From an uncultured Pelagibacteraceae bacterium (GTDB lineage Bacteria; Pseudomonadota; Alphaproteobacteria; Pelagibacterales; Pelagibacteraceae), in the NCBI GenBank assembly GCA_902519465.1, contig CABYJW010000010.1, forward strand, positions 1 to 33,474: a stretch of 33,474 bases of DNA. The letters run 5' to 3'. The stretch's first letter is position 1; every line of letters starts with the position of its first letter. The notes beneath the pieces are model-generated. The model had not been told where the DNA came from and did no database searches. It was given only the letters and a program-made list of their open reading frames with translations. Positions 31,622-33,474 of the stretch are shown here, piece after piece. Made by a program: the position numbers and the translations under genes.

Positions 31622-33474
31622 TTATTTACCAACCTTAGATTTTGCAATTTTTACTATCTCATCACTAGTTAAGTTGAATAATTTGTAAATATCTTTGTAT
31701 GGGGCACTTCTTCCAAATGTAGTGAGACCGAGAGATACACCATCTTTCCCTACTATACTTTTCCAGCCAGACGTAGTTGAAGCTTCAATTGATATTTTAA
31801 ATGTATTTTTTCCAAACATTTCATCTTTGTATGACTCTGTTTGATTTTGAAATATGTCATAGCAAGGTATCGAAATAACTTTTGAATTGATATTTATACC
31901 CTTAAGTTTTTCTTGAGCTTCTAAAGCAATTTCAACCTCTGATCCCGAAGCCAGAATAGATACTTCAGCATTCTCTGAAGTTTCTTTTAATACGTAACCA
32001 CCTTTGGAACACATATTTTCTCCAGACTTGTGCTCACTCACGTAAGGTAGTTTTTGTCTTGACAAAACAATTGCACTCGGATTATTTTTACTTTTTAAAG
32101 CAATTTCCCAACATTCAAGAGTTTCATTTATATCTGCAGGCCTAAAAACATTTAAATTTGGTATTGCCCTTAAATGCTCTAACTGCTCTATGGGTTGATG
32201 AGTTGGGCCATCTTCGCCAAGACCAATAGAGTCATGTGAAAAAATATAAATCACTCTTAAATTCATTATTGCTGACAATCTAAGCGAAGGCTTAAGGTAG
32301 TCTGAGAAAATCAAAAAAGTGCCACCAAAAGGTATAATACCTCCGTATAAAGCAAGTCCATTCATAATTCCTGCCATTGCGTGTTCTCTAACGCCATAAT
32401 GAATATAATTTCCGTTAAAATTTTTAGATGTAATGACTTTAGATTTATCGGTTTTTGTATTGTTAGAACCGCTCAGATCTGCAGATCCTCCAATAAGTTC
32501 TGGTACATCATTTGATATACTAATAATAACCGAAGATGAGCATTGTCTTGTTGCCATTTTAGGCTTTGATTGAAAATATTTTAGCTTTTCATCGCCGAAT
32601 ATTTTATCCAAAGATATGGGAAGATCTCCTTTTAATAACCGTTTATATTCATCTTGAATCTTGGTATTTTTCTTTTTTAAAGTGCTATTCCACTCATCTT
32701 CTATTTTCTCGCCCTTATTGCCAATTTCTCTCCAAGAATTCAACAATTCACCTGGTACTTGGAAAGGATCGTGTTTCCAATTAAGTTTTTTTCTAACTAA
32801 TTTTATTTCGTCATCACCAAGAGGAGCGCCATGAGAAGATGCTTTACCTGACTTATTTGGCGATCCAAATCCAATTATTGTTTTACATGAAATTATTGTT
32901 GGTTTTTTTGACTTGTTTGCCTTTTTAATTGCATTGAAAATTTGCTTATAATTGTGACCATTAATTTCCTGAAAAGACCAACCATAACTCTCAAATCTCT
33001 TTTTATAATTGTCCGAAACACTTAAAGATGTTGAACCGTCTATAGAAATTTTATTATTATCGAAAAATACAATTAAATTTTTTAAATTTAAATGTCCGGC
33101 TAAACTCATTGCTTCATGACTAATTCCTTCCATCAAGTCCCCATCACTGGCAATTACATAAGTTTTATTATTTATAATATCTGATCCAAATTTTTTTCTT
33201 AAAACTTCTTGACCTATTGCCATCCCAACAGAATTTGCCAAACCCTGACCTAATGGACCAGTTGTTGTTTCAATTCCAGATGATTTTTGATATTCGGGAT
33301 GGCCTGCACATATTGAGTTAAGTTGTCTAAAATTTTTTATATCTTCAATTTGTATTTTTGTATAACCCGTAAGGTAAAGCAAAGAATATAAAAGCATCGA
33401 CCCATGACCAGCAGATAAAATAAATCTGTCTCTGTTCAACCAATCGGGATTTTTGGGATTAAACTTCAGGTAGT
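31622..33474 (-). CDS. tkt: transketolase (5' end cut by window edge)
   Basis: A ThDP-dependent two-carbon transfer enzyme of the pentose phosphate pathway. The frame is open to the right edge: the residues before the apparent TTG start at 33439 read YLKFNPKNPDW, which align within transketolase, so roughly 40-50 N-terminal residues are outside the window. Motifs are SAGHGSMLLYSLLYLTGY, GPLGQGLANSVGMAIG, the ThDP site SDGDLMEGISHEA with its downstream DNNKISIDG, YGVREHAMAGIMNG and SIGLGEDGPTHQPIEQL. It is upstream of pgk in the same direction. Confidence 0.95.
   Translation of the reverse strand, partial: YLKFNPKNPDWLNRDRFILSAGHGSMLLYSLLYLTGYTKIQIEDIKNFRQLNSICAGHPEYQKSSGIETTTGPLGQGLANSVGMAIGQEVLRKKFGSDIINNKTYVIASDGDLMEGISHEAMSLAGHLNLKNLIVFFDNNKISIDGSTSLSVSDNYKKRFESYGWSFQEINGHNYKQIFNAIKKANKSKKPTIISCKTIIGFGSPNKSGKASSHGAPLGDDEIKLVRKKLNWKHDPFQVPGELLNSWREIGNKGEKIEDEWNSTLKKKNTKIQDEYKRLLKGDLPISLDKIFGDEKLKYFQSKPKMATRQCSSSVIISISNDVPELIGGSADLSGSNNTKTDKSKVITSKNFNGNYIHYGVREHAMAGIMNGLALYGGIIPFGGTFLIFSDYLKPSLRLSAIMNLRVIYIFSHDSIGLGEDGPTHQPIEQLEHLRAIPNLNVFRPADINETLECWEIALKSKNNPSAIVLSRQKLPYVSEHKSGENMCSKGGYVLKETSENAEVSILASGSEVEIALEAQEKLKGININSKVISIPCYDIFQNQTESYKDEMFGKNTFKISIEASTTSGWKSIVGKDGVSLGLTTFGRSAPYKDIYKLFNLTSDEIVKIAKSKVGK

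Noticed and set aside
33437-33439. Apparent start of transketolase at 33439
   Set aside because: The codon is TTG, and the upstream residues to the window edge align with internal transketolase sequence; the gene is partial.

Overview
The window looks like the chromosome of a SAR11-type (Pelagibacterales) alphaproteobacterium. The evidence is very low GC, almost no intergenic space (the longest non-coding gap is about 106 bases), zinc-ligand-free L36 and L31 proteins, a TrcR/DUF1013 regulator, and a 5S rRNA gene standing alone next to a block of surface-sugar genes. From memory, the Pelagibacter hypervariable region HVR2 sits between 23S and 5S rRNA, so the left 7.6 kb is probably its right end. 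This assignment is inferred from gene content; no comparison was run. No insertion sequence, integrase, CRISPR array or prophage gene was seen. No gene-free stretch exceeds 300 bases.

Bases 1-6747 (+): a seven-gene overlapping operon for surface glycan. It holds an edge-truncated epimerase/dehydratase, a ThDP-dependent enzyme, glucose-1-phosphate cytidylyltransferase, CDP-glucose 4,6-dehydratase, a 3,5-epimerase-like cupin, an SDR reductase and a family 2 glycosyltransferase. Together they suggest a CDP-linked, possibly branched, deoxysugar. The operon runs into tRNA-Val(GAC). A second glycosyltransferase lies on the other strand, then 5S rRNA.

Bases 7664-11419 (+): 5S rRNA, rpmJ, the three-subunit proton-translocating transhydrogenase (pntAA-pntAB-pntB) and a small transaldolase. 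This is core genome.

Bases 11421-25433: an accessory catabolic island. A branched-chain-amino-acid-type (HAAT) ABC transporter is split into divergent arms. The minus arm is livK-livM-livG plus a DMT permease. The plus arm is livF-livH followed without gaps by a ketopantoate-reductase-like protein, an AMP-forming acyl-CoA synthetase, a BadI/MenB-like crotonase, an enolase-superfamily protein, a short CitE-like protein and a Gfo/Idh oxidoreductase. A 2-keto-4-pentenoate-hydratase-like gene and a DUF1907 (C11orf54-like) gene, divergent from each other by 17 bases, close the island. I read it as import, CoA activation and breakdown of an unidentified carboxylic acid. Several of the enzymes lack canonical active-site residues. 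This is the best candidate for an undescribed system.

Bases 25467-33474 (-): core genome again. In transcription order: transketolase (cut by the right edge), pgk, class I fba, thiE-like, efp, suhB; then rpmE, trcR, purE; then rpsU (apparently with an ATT start codon), a cold-shock protein and initiator tRNA-fMet. gap is missing between tkt and pgk, and purK is missing after purE.
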